A DNA stretch of 64,000 bases from Lujinxingia litoralis (GCF_003260125.1 NZ_QHKO01000008.1:1-64000), one strand, 5' to 3'. Positions 30,131 through 38,896 are shown, numbered from the stretch's first letter. Program-made: numbers and translations. Notes: generated by a model not told the origin, from the letters alone.

Positions 30131-30548
30131 CGCGCTCCTTGCGCCGCTGGCGAATCAACGCCTCCAGGCGCTCCAGTTCCTCGTCGTCGGCCTGGGAGAC
30201 CCGCTCGACCAGCAAGGCGTAGGCGGTATCTTGCCCGACCGGCGGCAGGCTGTTGAGCACTTCCCGGGTCATCGCGGCGATGAACTCCGCGCGGCTCATC
30301 GCCGGGGCGTAGACGTAGCGTCGGCCTTCTTTGTGCCGATGCAAAAGCTCCTTTTTGTAGAGCCGGGAGACGGTCGTCATCACCGTGGTGTACGCGATCT
30401 CCCGTCGCCCCTCCAACACCGCGAGCACGTCGGCCACCGCGAACTCCGTCCAGCGCTTGTCCCAGACGATCTCCATGATCTCGGCTTCGAGATCGAAGAG
30501 CGAGGTGCGTAGGCCGTCTTGTTCCGGTCGGATTCGGATACCTTTCAT
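30123..30548 (-). CDS. BlaI/MecI/CopY-type winged-helix repressor
   Basis: 141 aa. Residues 15-80 form the winged helix (LEAEIMEIVWDKRW, IAYTTVMTTVSRLYKKELL, HRHKEGRRYVYAP), very close to BlaI/MecI. The C-terminal helices (AMSRAEFIAAMTREVLNSL) are the dimer region. It is the first gene of the minus-strand cluster with the M56 peptidase and czcCBA, and its promoter carries a matching dyad. No CopY-type C-terminal metal-binding CxC is seen, so derepression probably goes through the peptidase. Confidence 0.9.
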   Translation of the reverse strand: MKGIRIRPEQDGLRTSLFDLEAEIMEIVWDKRWTEFAVADVLAVLEGRREIAYTTVMTTVSRLYKKELLHRHKEGRRYVYAPAMSRAEFIAAMTREVLNSLPPVGQDTAYALLVERVSQADDEELERLEALIRQRRKERDA

Positions 30549-30605
30549 GGCGTCTGCTCGGGTGGGGCCGGGGGGAAATCAGGGGCGTGCCAGGGTGTCG
30601 TCGTA

Positions 30606-30634
30606 TAACTACGAGCGCCTGTAGTAGAAGTCAA
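30606..30634 (-). promoter_or_regulatory. blaI promoter overlapped by a dyad operator
   Basis: On the minus strand TTGACT (30634-30629) and TAGTTA (30611-30606) are separated by 17 bases, a good sigma-70-type promoter. The dyad ACTAC-N8-GTAGT at 30608-30625 sits between and over these boxes. BlaI-type repressors bind TACA/TGTA-like dyads at such positions. The start codon lies 57 bases downstream. Confidence 0.7.
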
Positions 30635-30785
30635 TGGCAGGGGGAGCCGAACCTATTCCCGCCGGCTTGTGCAGGTAGGGGCGCGGGGCGATGAGTGATT
30701 GCTCCCGGACGCCGGAGCACGTACAAGGGAGGCCCCTTTGCGGGATGAGTCCCCTCTTCTGATGTCATGATCCAAGGAGTAAACG

Positions 30786-31046
30786 ATGTCCTACTACAAA
30801 GAAATCGATGGCAAGAAGTACGACCGCGCGCTGCTGGAGCTGGCCGAAAAGCTCACCGCCGGTCAGGGCGATGGGCGACTCTCCAAGGCCGACGCCGACC
30901 AGCTTCTGGAGGCGGTCAAAGACGGCGACAGCTACACCGACATTGAGAAAGCGACGGTGAAGTACATCCGCGAGAACTTCAGCTGGACCGAGGCGGCCGA
31001 TGAGCACTTCCGCACCGAGATTCGCAAGTGGGCCGCCACCAAATAA
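30786..31046 (+). CDS. Small conserved protein of unknown function
   Basis: 86 aa, starting behind CAAGGAGTAAACG (AAGGAG 7 bases upstream). The sequence MSYYKEIDGKKYDRALLEL, then LSKADADQLLEAVKDGDSYT and YIRENFSWTEAADEHFRTEI is soluble, charged and helical. The GDGRLSKADADQLLEAVKDG region vaguely recalls an EF-hand-like loop-helix, but not a canonical one. I recognise the pattern as a widespread hypothetical protein; no function is known to me. A diverged copy of its 3' end reappears at 35141-35190. Confidence 0.75.
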   Translation: MSYYKEIDGKKYDRALLELAEKLTAGQGDGRLSKADADQLLEAVKDGDSYTDIEKATVKYIRENFSWTEAADEHFRTEIRKWAATK

Positions 31047-31228
31047 GGTGTAGGTTCCAGACTTATTACGCCGTGAGCTATCGTTGACGCTGTGTCGGCT
31101 GCGTTGGGAGCACCTCGGGAAGCGTTGCAAAGCCTCGACGATGCTGAAGCATCGCCTTAAGTTTTGCGCCTTGCCTGAGACGCTCTCAACTTCGCCGCCA
31201 TCGACATCAACAGCTGCTCATGGCGTAG

Positions 31229-31310
31229 TAAAAAAGCCCCGCGACGCCAGGCGTCGCGGGGCTTTTTTGTGGGGTACCTCATCCCGACGGCTGAAGCCGT
31301 CGGGATGAGG
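31229..31310. terminator. Double-hairpin bidirectional terminator
   Basis: First hairpin: a 12-bp stem GCCCCGCGACGC (31236-31247), loop CAG, complement to 31262, flanked by seven As before and six Ts after, so it works on both strands. Second hairpin: a 15-bp stem at 31277-31291 and 31296-31310 with a TGAA loop. They separate the small plus-strand gene from the convergent lipoprotein gene. Confidence 0.88.
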
Positions 31311-31316
31311 AGGCCA

Positions 31317-33062
31317 TCAGAGCAGGGAGGGCTCCGGCGGCACAAAACTCAGGTTGTCGAGCCAACCGCGGTCTTCGCCCACGGAATTGGAGATGTCTTT
31401 GCGGTAGGTCCAGGAGAAGGTGTAGGTGCCGGCGGCGGGGATCTCGTAGGAGACCGTGGTCCAGTCCTCTTCACCTTCAAGGCGCGCCTTGTTGCTGGGG
31501 GGGTAGGGCGTGCAGTCGGCGGCAAGGGCGTCACAGAAGATCAGCCCGTCGTAGAAGCTCGCGCCCCTCGGCTCGGAGCTGACCTTCCAGTCGAAGGAAA
31601 AGGTGCCGGGTTCGGTGAACTCCAGGTCGATCCCCAGCTCGCTTCGGGAGCTGTCGCCGATCGGGCCGCTGACCAGAGAGTGGTCGCCCAGGGTGACGTT
31701 GGGGTCGCTGTCGACCTCCCACGCCAGGTCACCGCTGGAGATGAACTCGGGGGGGAGGATGCCATCTTCAAAGTCGAAGAGGACGGCGCCGCCGGCCTTG
31801 AGGGTGGCCTCCTCACCAGCGGTGGTGTGAAGGTACTGGACGAGCAGGCGCACGTTGCCGGCCTGAGTCTGGAAGGCGAAGACGTTGGCGATGTCGCCGG
31901 CCGTCAGCGCGCGGCTCACGCCGGTGGCGTAGGTGAGCAGGGTGCCGCCGGAGTCGATCTGCAACGCGCCCAGGCCACTGAGGTAGTCGGTGAAGTCGCC
32001 GACATCCTCAAAAGGCACGCCGGTGGCGATCTCGCTGAGGCTATCCGCATCGGGGCCGGCGCTGATGGCGATGTTGCCGGCGAGTTCCGCGGTGTGGATG
32101 AAGCGGGCTCGGAAGGCGTCGGCCGGGGCGGCGGTGAGATCGTCTTCCAGGATCAGGAAGCTCAGCCCCCCCGTAGCCGGGTAGGCCACCACGGTGTAGG
32201 CCTTGTTCAGCTCATAGTCGTAGGAAGGGGTGGAGGCCGCCAGGGTGCCGTTGTCGATCAGGTCGAAGCTATAGGTGCCCGGCTCCAGGTCGATGGCTCC
32301 TTCGGAGTTGCCAAATTCCAGAGAGGTCAGGGAGGTGGTGCTCCCGGAGGGCATCACCTCGACCGGGCCCAGTCCCTCGTCGAGGTGCACGAAGTGCAGG
32401 GTGGTGATGGCCTGGTCCACCCGGGTCAGGGTGAAGTTGGCCACGGCGGTGCCACACTGACCGGCGGCGACGAGTACAAAGCGCAGGTCGTCGCCCACCT
32501 CGTTGGGGGTGGCGGTGAAGGTGCCGTCGGCCGCTGCTTCAAAGCTTGCGCCCTGGCCGATGAACGCCAGCGAGATGCCCTCGGTGGCGTTGGTCTCCAC
32601 GGTGATCGGGGCGCTCTCGATGCCCGTATAGTAGTCCTGTTCCAGACCGCTGATGCCGGTGATGGCCAGCGATTCGTCGCAGAGCTCCGGGCCGGGCTCG
32701 CCGGCGCAGATGGTTTCGTTGGCGGCGATCTCGTCGGTGTCGAGCTCGCCATTTTCGTTGGCGTCGAGGCCGGTGGAGACGATGACGCCACCGTAGGCGC
32801 AGACCTCGCCAGGCTCTACCGTCTCGGTGGTCACCAGCGAGTTGAGGGTGTTGTCCTGGCCGTTCTGCCCGTCGCTGCCATCCACGCCGTCGGTTCCGGG
32901 CTCGCCGGGATCGCCCTGTTCGCCGGGCTCACCCTGCTCGCCAGCAGGACCGGCGGGGCCCATGACGCCCTGTTCGGCTTCGTCGCCGCCGCAGGCCAGC
33001 AGGCCGCTGGCCAGCAGCGCGCCAAGCAGCAGGCGGATGCTGTAGGTTTGGGGGAATTTCAT
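31317..33062 (-). CDS. Collagen-like lipoprotein, paralog 1 (unit 1, gene A)
   Basis: 581 aa. Signal peptide with lipobox LLACGG, then a Gly-X-Y collagen-like run (GPAGPAGEQGEPGEQGDPGE onward, residues 30-70). Next is an EF-hand-like calcium loop (GLDANENGELDTDEIAANE), then beta-rich domains including a DUF4397-like region (TTLHFVHLDEGLGPVEVMPS) and a C-terminal jelly-roll-like domain (YEIPAAGTYTFSWTYRKD). It is probably an outer-surface lipoprotein with adhesive or structural function. The start at 33062 was chosen because the signal peptide begins MKFPQTYSIRLLLGAL. It is one of four paralogs in tandem. Confidence 0.8.
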   Translation of the reverse strand: MKFPQTYSIRLLLGALLASGLLACGGDEAEQGVMGPAGPAGEQGEPGEQGDPGEPGTDGVDGSDGQNGQDNTLNSLVTTETVEPGEVCAYGGVIVSTGLDANENGELDTDEIAANETICAGEPGPELCDESLAITGISGLEQDYYTGIESAPITVETNATEGISLAFIGQGASFEAAADGTFTATPNEVGDDLRFVLVAAGQCGTAVANFTLTRVDQAITTLHFVHLDEGLGPVEVMPSGSTTSLTSLEFGNSEGAIDLEPGTYSFDLIDNGTLAASTPSYDYELNKAYTVVAYPATGGLSFLILEDDLTAAPADAFRARFIHTAELAGNIAISAGPDADSLSEIATGVPFEDVGDFTDYLSGLGALQIDSGGTLLTYATGVSRALTAGDIANVFAFQTQAGNVRLLVQYLHTTAGEEATLKAGGAVLFDFEDGILPPEFISSGDLAWEVDSDPNVTLGDHSLVSGPIGDSSRSELGIDLEFTEPGTFSFDWKVSSEPRGASFYDGLIFCDALAADCTPYPPSNKARLEGEEDWTTVSYEIPAAGTYTFSWTYRKDISNSVGEDRGWLDNLSFVPPEPSLL

Positions 33063-33111
33063 AAGTCGATCACTCCGTAACATCGATCATTTAAATGGAT
33101 TCCTGAAGGAG

Positions 33112-33151
33112 GCCTGCCGGGGCCCGGGAACAAGGAAGGGGCCCGGCAGGC
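33112..33151 (-). terminator. Hairpin behind lipoprotein paralog 2
   Basis: A 10-bp stem GCCTGCCGGG (33112-33121) pairs with 33142-33151, just past the stop of the gene at 33162 in its direction of transcription. There is no clear U tract, so it may be a weak terminator or an mRNA-stabilising hairpin. Confidence 0.35.
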
Positions 33152-33161
33152 TGGCGTGCCC

Positions 33162-34913
33162 TCAGAGCAGCGAGGGTTCGGCCTGCTCAAACTTCAGGTT
33201 GTCGATCCAGCCCATGTCTTCGCCGTCGGCGCCGCTGCTGTCTTTGCGGTAGATCCAGGAGAAGGTGTAGGTGCCGGCGGCGGGGATCTCATAGGAGACG
33301 GGGGCCCAGTCCTGCTCACGGAAAATGCGGTCGATGTAGCCGGAGCTGTGGCTGCAGCTGGCGGCTGCGGAGTCGCAGAAGACCAGTCCATCGAAGAAAT
33401 AGGAGCCATCCTCGGAGCTGACCTTCCAGTCGAAGGAGAAGGTGCCGGGCGTGGCGAACGTCAGGTCGATCTGCAGCTCGCTGCGCTGGTTGTCGGAGAT
33501 CGGACCGCTGACCAGGGAGTGGTCGCCCAGGGTGAAGGCGGTGTCGCTCTCGACCTCCCAGCCCAGGTCGCCACTGGTGGTGAACTCGGTGGGGAGTGTG
33601 CCGTCTTCAATGTCGAAGAGGGTGGTGCGGATGCCGGCAGCCTTCAGGATCGCCACCTCGCCAGCAGTGGTGTTGAGCGGCTGGATGAGCAGGCGCACGT
33701 TGCCGGCCTGGGTCTCGTAGGCGAAGGCGTTGGCGATGTTGCCGGCCGTCAGCGCGCTGCTCACGCCGGTGTCGTAGGTGAGCAGGGTGCCGCCGGAGTT
33801 GATCTGCAGGGCGGCGACGGTGGCCACGTAGTCGGCGTAGTCGCCGACATTTTCAAAGGACACGCCGGCGGCGATTTCGCTGAGGTTGTCCGTATCGGCG
33901 CCGGCGCTGATGGCGATGTCGCCGGCGATTTCGGCGGCGTGGATGAAGCGCGTGCGGAAGGAGCCGTCAGCCGGCGCGGTGCGCACGTCATCTTCCAGAA
34001 CCATGAAGTCCAGCGTTCCCAGGTTGCTGTAGGCCACCACGGTGTAGGAGCCGCCCAGCGCAAAGTCGAAGGGATCGGTGGTGCCCACCAGGGTATCGCC
34101 CTCATAGAGGTCGAAGCTGTAGTTGCCCGGATCGACGGCCATCGGGTCATCGGTCTCTTCAAAGTCGGCGACGGCCATCAGTTCGGCGGTCCCGGTGAGC
34201 ACCATGTCGAGCTCGCCGGCGCCGTGGAAGAGGTGGACCAGGCGCAGGGTGGCGACGGGAGCTTCGACCCTGGCGATCGAGATGTGGGCCATGGCCGTGC
34301 CACATTCGCCGGCGGCGACGAGCATAAACTCATAGCCCTCACCCACCTCGTCGGGGGTGGCGGTGAAGGTGCCGTCGGCGGCCGGGGTGAAGCTGGCGCC
34401 CTCACCGACAAAGCTCAACGAAATTGGCCCGGTGGCGTTGGACTCCACGGTGATCGGGGCACTCTCCACGCCCTCAAAGTAGAGCTGGTCGAGGCCGGTG
34501 ATGCCGGTGATGGTCAGCGGCTGGTTGCAGAGGGCGGTGCCATCGGTGCCATTGCAGATGTTTTCGGTGGAGGCGATCTCGTCTTCGTCGAGCTCGCCAT
34601 TGGCGTTGGCGTCCACGCCGGTGGAGATGGCCACGCCGCCGTTGGCGCACACATCGCCCGGCGCCAGCTCTTCGGTGACGAAGAGCGAGGTCAGGCCCTC
34701 GGCGCCATCCTGCCCGTCGGCGCCGTCCTGCCCGTCTTGACCATCGGTGCCGGGGTCACCCTGCTCCCCCTGTTCGCCCTGAGGGCCCTCTTCGCCCTGA
34801 GGACCTTCGGGGCCGGGGTCACCCTGCTGGACTTCGCCGCCACAGGCGACGGCGCCAGCGGCAAACATGGCACAGATCAACAGGCGAATATTCCTTGTGT
34901 AACCGGACTTCAT
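33162..34913 (-). CDS. Collagen-like lipoprotein, paralog 2 (unit 1, gene B)
   Basis: 583 aa, same architecture as its neighbours: lipobox GAVACGG, collagen-like GDPGPEGPQGEEGPQGEQGE, a DGQDGQDGADGQDG spacer, a calcium-loop-like GVDANANGELDEDEIAS, DUF4397-like domain (ATLRLVHLFHGAGELDMVLT) and the C-terminal beta domain ending DNLKFEQAEPSLL. The start at 34913 fits the signal peptide MKSGYTRNIRLLICAMF. Its upstream 150 bases are nearly the same as those of the gene at 37139, so the two are sister copies. Confidence 0.8.
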   Translation of the reverse strand: MKSGYTRNIRLLICAMFAAGAVACGGEVQQGDPGPEGPQGEEGPQGEQGEQGDPGTDGQDGQDGADGQDGAEGLTSLFVTEELAPGDVCANGGVAISTGVDANANGELDEDEIASTENICNGTDGTALCNQPLTITGITGLDQLYFEGVESAPITVESNATGPISLSFVGEGASFTPAADGTFTATPDEVGEGYEFMLVAAGECGTAMAHISIARVEAPVATLRLVHLFHGAGELDMVLTGTAELMAVADFEETDDPMAVDPGNYSFDLYEGDTLVGTTDPFDFALGGSYTVVAYSNLGTLDFMVLEDDVRTAPADGSFRTRFIHAAEIAGDIAISAGADTDNLSEIAAGVSFENVGDYADYVATVAALQINSGGTLLTYDTGVSSALTAGNIANAFAYETQAGNVRLLIQPLNTTAGEVAILKAAGIRTTLFDIEDGTLPTEFTTSGDLGWEVESDTAFTLGDHSLVSGPISDNQRSELQIDLTFATPGTFSFDWKVSSEDGSYFFDGLVFCDSAAASCSHSSGYIDRIFREQDWAPVSYEIPAAGTYTFSWIYRKDSSGADGEDMGWIDNLKFEQAEPSLL

Positions 34914-35110
34914 CCTTCGATACCTCGGGTAGTGGGGTGTACGGCAGGTCACGCTCCAGACACGGGAGCCCCTATGGCTGCGCGATCGTGTGAGCGTCGA
35001 AAGTGACGTGATGGGCAGGCACCCTAGCGCATTTTTTTTCGGATCTGTAGTACGCTGTCAGGGCCTGTTACAGGTTGTTTCATTGTGGGGCGCTCAGCGT
35101 TAGAGAAGGG
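34914..35110 (-). promoter_or_regulatory. Duplicated upstream region of lipoprotein gene B
   Basis: About 150-190 bases upstream of the start at 34913 match the region upstream of 38896 (38897-39085) almost base for base, including CCCCTATGGCTGCGCG and a run of Ts near 35033. In the latter copy a possible minus-strand promoter TTGACG-N18-CATAGG can be drawn, but the first copy has an interrupted -35, so the exact promoter is uncertain. Confidence 0.5.
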
Positions 35111-35140
35111 GCCGATCGTCGTGAGCGGTAGGCCGCTTTG

Positions 35141-35190
35141 AGACGAGGTTCGCACGTGGGCTGCCGCCCAATAAGGTGAGGTTCCAGACC
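35141..35190 (+). pseudogene. Duplicated 3' end of the small 86-aa gene
   Basis: TTCGCACGTGGGCTGCCGCC followed by CAATAAGGTGAGGTTCCAGA closely matches the end of the small gene and its trailer at 31021-31060 (TTCGCAAGTGGGCCGCCACC, then AAATAAGGTGTAGGTTCCAG). Only the last few dozen bases are present, with weaker similarity upstream to about 35110. It is a relic that marks the junction of a tandem duplication. Confidence 0.75.
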
Positions 35191-35269
35191 TAAAAAAGCC
35201 CCGCGACGCCTGGCGTCGCGGGGCTTTTTTGGTGGGGTTTGAGGGCCCGGCCCGCAAGCGGGCCGGGCC
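35191..35269. terminator. Second copy of the double-hairpin terminator
   Basis: The first hairpin (stem 35198-35209 with 35213-35224, six As before and six Ts after) has the same stem as that at 31236-31262, with only the loop changed (CTG for CAG). A second hairpin follows (GGCCCGGCCCGC at 35244-35255 with 35258-35269) whose sequence differs entirely from its counterpart in unit 1. It terminates the convergent lipoprotein gene. Confidence 0.88.
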
Positions 35270-35275
35270 AGGTTA

Positions 35276-37021
35276 TCAGAGCAGCGAGGGCTCGGGCTGC
35301 TCAAACCTCAGGTTGTCGATCCAGCCGCGGTCTTCGCCCAAGGAATTGGAGATGTCTTTGCGGTAGACCCAGGAGAAGGTGTAGGTGCCGGCGGCGGGGA
35401 TCTCGTAGGAGACCGGGGCCCAGTCCTTTTCACCCGAAGTGCGCGCCGCGAAGTTGGGGTAGTAGGGGTTGCAGCTGGCAGCGTCGTAGTCGCAGAAGAA
35501 GAGGGGATCGTAGTTACTCTCACTGCTGACCTTCCAGTCGAACATAAAGATGCCGGGCTCGGTGAACTCCAGTTCGATCTCCAGCTCGCTGCGAGAGTTG
35601 TGGTCGATCGGGCCGCTGACCAGGGAGTGGTCGCCCAGGCTGACATTGGGGTCACTCTCGATCTCCCAGCCCAGGTCGCCGCTGTGGGTGAACTCGGTGG
35701 GGAGCGTGCCGTCTTCAAAATCGAAGAGGGGGGTGCGGGCGCCGGCGGCCTTCAGGATGGACGTCTCGCCAGCGGTGGTGTTGAGCTGCTGGATGAGCAG
35801 GCGCACATTGCCGCCCTGAGTCTGGTAGGCGAAGACGTTGGCGATGTCGCCGGCCGTCAGCGCGCTGCTCACGCCGGTGTCGTAGGTGAGCAGGGTGCCG
35901 CCGGAGTCGATCTGCAGCGCGCCCAGGCCACCGAGGTAATCGGTGAAGCTGCCAACATCCCCAAAAGGCACGCCGGCGGCGATCGCGTTGAGGCTATCTG
36001 CATCGGGGCCGGCGCTGATGGTGACGGTTCCGGCAAGTTCCGCGCTGTGGATGAAGCGCGCGCGGAAGGCGTCGTCGGCCGGTTCGGTGCGCACGTCATC
36101 TTCCAGAATCATGACGTCCAGCGCTCCCTGGTTGCTGTAGGCCACCACGGTGTAGGAGCCGCCCAGCGCATAGTCGTAGGGATCGGTGGTGCCCACCAGC
36201 GTGTCGCCCTCATGGAGGTCGAAGCTGTAGGTGCCCGGGTCCAGGGCCATCGGGGCATCGGTCTCTTCAAAGTCGGCGACGGCCAGGAGCTCGGAGGTCC
36301 CGGTGAGCGTCATGTCGAGCTCGCCGGTGCCGGGGACGAGATGGACCAGGCGCAGGGTGGCGACGGGCGCTTCGATCTCGGCGAAGGAGAGCTGGGTTAC
36401 TTCGGTGCCGCACTGGCCGGCGGCCACCAGCGTGATCCGCTGGCCTTCACCCAGCTCCTGTGGGGTGAGCGTGAAGGTGGTGTTGGAGGTGAGAGTGGGC
36501 TCCAGCGTGGCACCACCGACAAAGGCCAGAGTGAGGTTGGCGTCGTCGTTGGTCTCCACGGTGATCGGGTCGCTTTCCCGGCCCAGATAGAGGGCCTGAT
36601 CGGCGCCGGAGATGCCGGTGATGGCGAAGGCTTCGTCGCAGATGTCCTGCACGGCGTCGTTCTGGTTGCAGATGGTCTCGGAGGCGTCGATTTCGGCTTC
36701 GCCCAGGACGTCATCGCCGTTGGCGTCGATGCCCACCGAGACGGTAACGCCGCCGTTGGCGCAGACATCGCCGGGCTCCACGTTTTCGGTGAGGACAAGC
36801 GAGTTTGCGCCGTCTTCGCCGGGCTCTGCGTCGTTGCCGGGTTGTCCGTCTTCGCCGTCTTCGCCGGGCTGCCCGCTTTCGCCAGGCTCGCCCTGTTCAC
36901 CCACCGGGCCCTGGGGGCCCTGAGCGCCTTGCTCGGCTTCGGCGCCGCCACAGGCGAGTGCGCCGGTGGTCAGGGCCGCGCAGAGGAGCAGGCGGAGTTT
37001 ATAGGATGGAGATGTGTTCAT
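35276..37021 (-). CDS. Collagen-like lipoprotein, paralog 3 (unit 2, gene A')
   Basis: 581 aa. Lipobox GALACGG, collagen-like GAQGPQGPVGEQGEPGESG, calcium-loop-like GIDANGDDVLGEAEIDASE, DUF4397-like domain (ATLRLVHLVPGTGELDMTLT) and the conserved tail KDISNSLGEDRGWIDNL. The C-terminal third is closest to paralog 1, while the middle (DFEETDAPMALDPGTYSFDL) is closest to paralog 2, suggesting exchange between copies. Followed by the same terminator as paralog 1. Probably surface exposed. Confidence 0.8.
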   Translation of the reverse strand: MNTSPSYKLRLLLCAALTTGALACGGAEAEQGAQGPQGPVGEQGEPGESGQPGEDGEDGQPGNDAEPGEDGANSLVLTENVEPGDVCANGGVTVSVGIDANGDDVLGEAEIDASETICNQNDAVQDICDEAFAITGISGADQALYLGRESDPITVETNDDANLTLAFVGGATLEPTLTSNTTFTLTPQELGEGQRITLVAAGQCGTEVTQLSFAEIEAPVATLRLVHLVPGTGELDMTLTGTSELLAVADFEETDAPMALDPGTYSFDLHEGDTLVGTTDPYDYALGGSYTVVAYSNQGALDVMILEDDVRTEPADDAFRARFIHSAELAGTVTISAGPDADSLNAIAAGVPFGDVGSFTDYLGGLGALQIDSGGTLLTYDTGVSSALTAGDIANVFAYQTQGGNVRLLIQQLNTTAGETSILKAAGARTPLFDFEDGTLPTEFTHSGDLGWEIESDPNVSLGDHSLVSGPIDHNSRSELEIELEFTEPGIFMFDWKVSSESNYDPLFFCDYDAASCNPYYPNFAARTSGEKDWAPVSYEIPAAGTYTFSWVYRKDISNSLGEDRGWIDNLRFEQPEPSLL

Positions 37022-37068
37022 AGCGTAGGTACTCCAGAAATTAGGTCTTCATCGTCCCTTTGAGGCCG

Positions 37069-37098
37069 GGCGCCTCCGCCGTAAAGAGGGGAGGCGCC
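37069..37098 (-). terminator. Hairpin behind lipoprotein paralog 4
   Basis: A 9-bp stem GGCGCCTCC (37069-37077) pairs with 37090-37098, past the stop at 37139 in the minus direction. No strong U tract. It sits where paralog 2 has its own hairpin. Confidence 0.35.
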
Positions 37099-37138
37099 GG
37101 CGGCTGCTTCGATCGCGTGAGCGTATGCTCCACAGCGA

Positions 37139-38896
37139 TCAGGGAAGGCCGGGGGTGAAGGTCAGGTTGTCGAGCCACCCACGGTCCAGACCGTTGGAGA
37201 CGCTGCTATCCTTCTCGTAGACCCAGGCAAAGGTGTAGGTGCCCGCCGCTTCGACTTCGTAGGTGTAGTTGGCAAAGTCAGCCGGGGTGCCACCGAGCTC
37301 GGCGTCGGAGACGTCGGAGTTGCAGTTTTCGGCAGCGTCGATGTCGGCGCAGAAGGCCAGGCCATCGTAGAGATTGCCGTTGATACTCAGGTTTTCGGAG
37401 CTGACTTTCCAATCGAAGGCGAAGATGCCTGCTTCGGTGAACTCTACGGTCACCTCAATCCAGGAGAACTGACTGTCGCCGATGTCGCCGCTGCGGGCGG
37501 CGAAGTTGCCAGCGCTGACGTCTTCGTCGGTGACAGACCATTCGGCATCGCCACCGGTGCGCACCGTGGCGTTGAGCAGGTCGGCGCCGATGGAGACCGG
37601 CAGGGTCTCCAGGCCGGGGATGAGGATGGCATCACTGCCGGCATCGCCCAGCTGCTGGACGAAGATGTGGGGCTCCCCGCCCATCATGAAGGCGAAGGCG
37701 TTGGCGATGGCGCCGTCAGCAAAGGTCGCCACCGAGAAGCCGACGTAGTCGAAGAGGGTGCCGGCCGAGTCGATCTGCACAAATTCCACGCCGGTAGCCA
37801 GGTCGGTGGCAGCAGATGCCGTGCCGAAGGCCAGGCCGGCGACGAGCTCAGCGGTGGAGGCTTCGTCGGCGCCGGTGCTGATGGCGACGTTGCCCACGCC
37901 GTCGGCGGCGTGGATGGCCCGCAGGCGGAAGTTGCCTGCGGCCGGCTTCGTCAGCACGTCGTCTTCAATGATGAGGAAGTCCAGCGCGCCGGCGTTGCTG
38001 TAGGCGACCACCGTGTAGGAGCCACCCAGCGCGAAGTCGGCGGCCGCAGTGGTGCCGGCGACGGTATCTTCGGCGATCAGGTCGAAGCTGTAGTTGCCCG
38101 GATCGACTTCCAGGGGGCCTTCGGCGGTGGCGAAGTCGATGGTGGCCAGCGCCTCGGTGGTGCCGGTGAGTGCCACGTCGACTTCTCCGGCGTCTTCGAA
38201 GAGGTGGACCAGGCGGATGTTGGCCACCGGCGCTTCGACCGCGTCGATGGAGATGTTGGCCACCGCCGTGCCGCACTCGCCATTGGCGACCAGCACAAAC
38301 TCAAGGCCCTCGCCATCTTCGACGATGTCTTCGGGGGTGATGGTGAAGGTGCCGTCGCCGGCCGAGACGTCGAACTCAGCGCCCAGGCCGACAAAGCTCA
38401 GGTTGAGCGTGCCTTCGCCATTGGTCTCCACGGTGACCGGATCGCTGGCATTGCCGGCGAAAAAGCGCTGGTCCAGGCCGGTGATGTCGGTGATGGCCAG
38501 GGCCTCGTCGCAGAGGAGCGAGCCGTCGACGCCGTTGCAGACGTTCTGGGTGTCGGCAATCTCGTCTTCGTCGAGGGTGCCGTTTTCGTTGGCGTCGACG
38601 CCGGTGGAGATGGCCACGCCGCCGTTGGCGCAGACATCGCCCGGCGCCAGCTCTTCGGTGAGGATCAGCGAGTTGAGGCCGTTTTCGCCGTCCTGGCCAT
38701 CGGCGCCGTCCTGGCCGTCTTGACCATCGGTGCCGGGCTCACCCTGCTCCCCCTTGTCGCCCTGGGGGCCCTGCTCACCCTGCGGGCCTTCGGGGCCGGG
38801 ATCCCCCTGCTGGACTTCGCCGCCACAGGCGACCGCGCCAGCAGCAAACAGGGCACAAACCAACAGGCGAATGATTCTCTTATTGCCTGACTTCAT
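37139..38896 (-). CDS. Collagen-like lipoprotein, paralog 4 (unit 2, gene B')
   Basis: 585 aa. Signal MKSGNKRIIRLLVCALFAAG with lipobox GAVACGG, collagen-like GDPGPEGPQGEQGPQGDKGE, calcium-loop-like GVDANENGTLDEDEIAD, DUF4397-like domain (ANIRLVHLFEDAGEVDVALT). Its N-terminus and promoter region match paralog 2, but its C-terminal half is the most diverged of the four and lacks the EPSLL end. It is the first gene of the four in the direction of transcription. Confidence 0.8.
   Translation of the reverse strand: MKSGNKRIIRLLVCALFAAGAVACGGEVQQGDPGPEGPQGEQGPQGDKGEQGEPGTDGQDGQDGADGQDGENGLNSLILTEELAPGDVCANGGVAISTGVDANENGTLDEDEIADTQNVCNGVDGSLLCDEALAITDITGLDQRFFAGNASDPVTVETNGEGTLNLSFVGLGAEFDVSAGDGTFTITPEDIVEDGEGLEFVLVANGECGTAVANISIDAVEAPVANIRLVHLFEDAGEVDVALTGTTEALATIDFATAEGPLEVDPGNYSFDLIAEDTVAGTTAAADFALGGSYTVVAYSNAGALDFLIIEDDVLTKPAAGNFRLRAIHAADGVGNVAISTGADEASTAELVAGLAFGTASAATDLATGVEFVQIDSAGTLFDYVGFSVATFADGAIANAFAFMMGGEPHIFVQQLGDAGSDAILIPGLETLPVSIGADLLNATVRTGGDAEWSVTDEDVSAGNFAARSGDIGDSQFSWIEVTVEFTEAGIFAFDWKVSSENLSINGNLYDGLAFCADIDAAENCNSDVSDAELGGTPADFANYTYEVEAAGTYTFAWVYEKDSSVSNGLDRGWLDNLTFTPGLP

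Noticed and set aside
31269..37063. Long plus-strand frames (400-620 residues) with Gly/Val/Ala-rich sequence.
   Set aside because: All are antisense to the four lipoprotein genes, which have signal peptides, lipoboxes and conserved domains.
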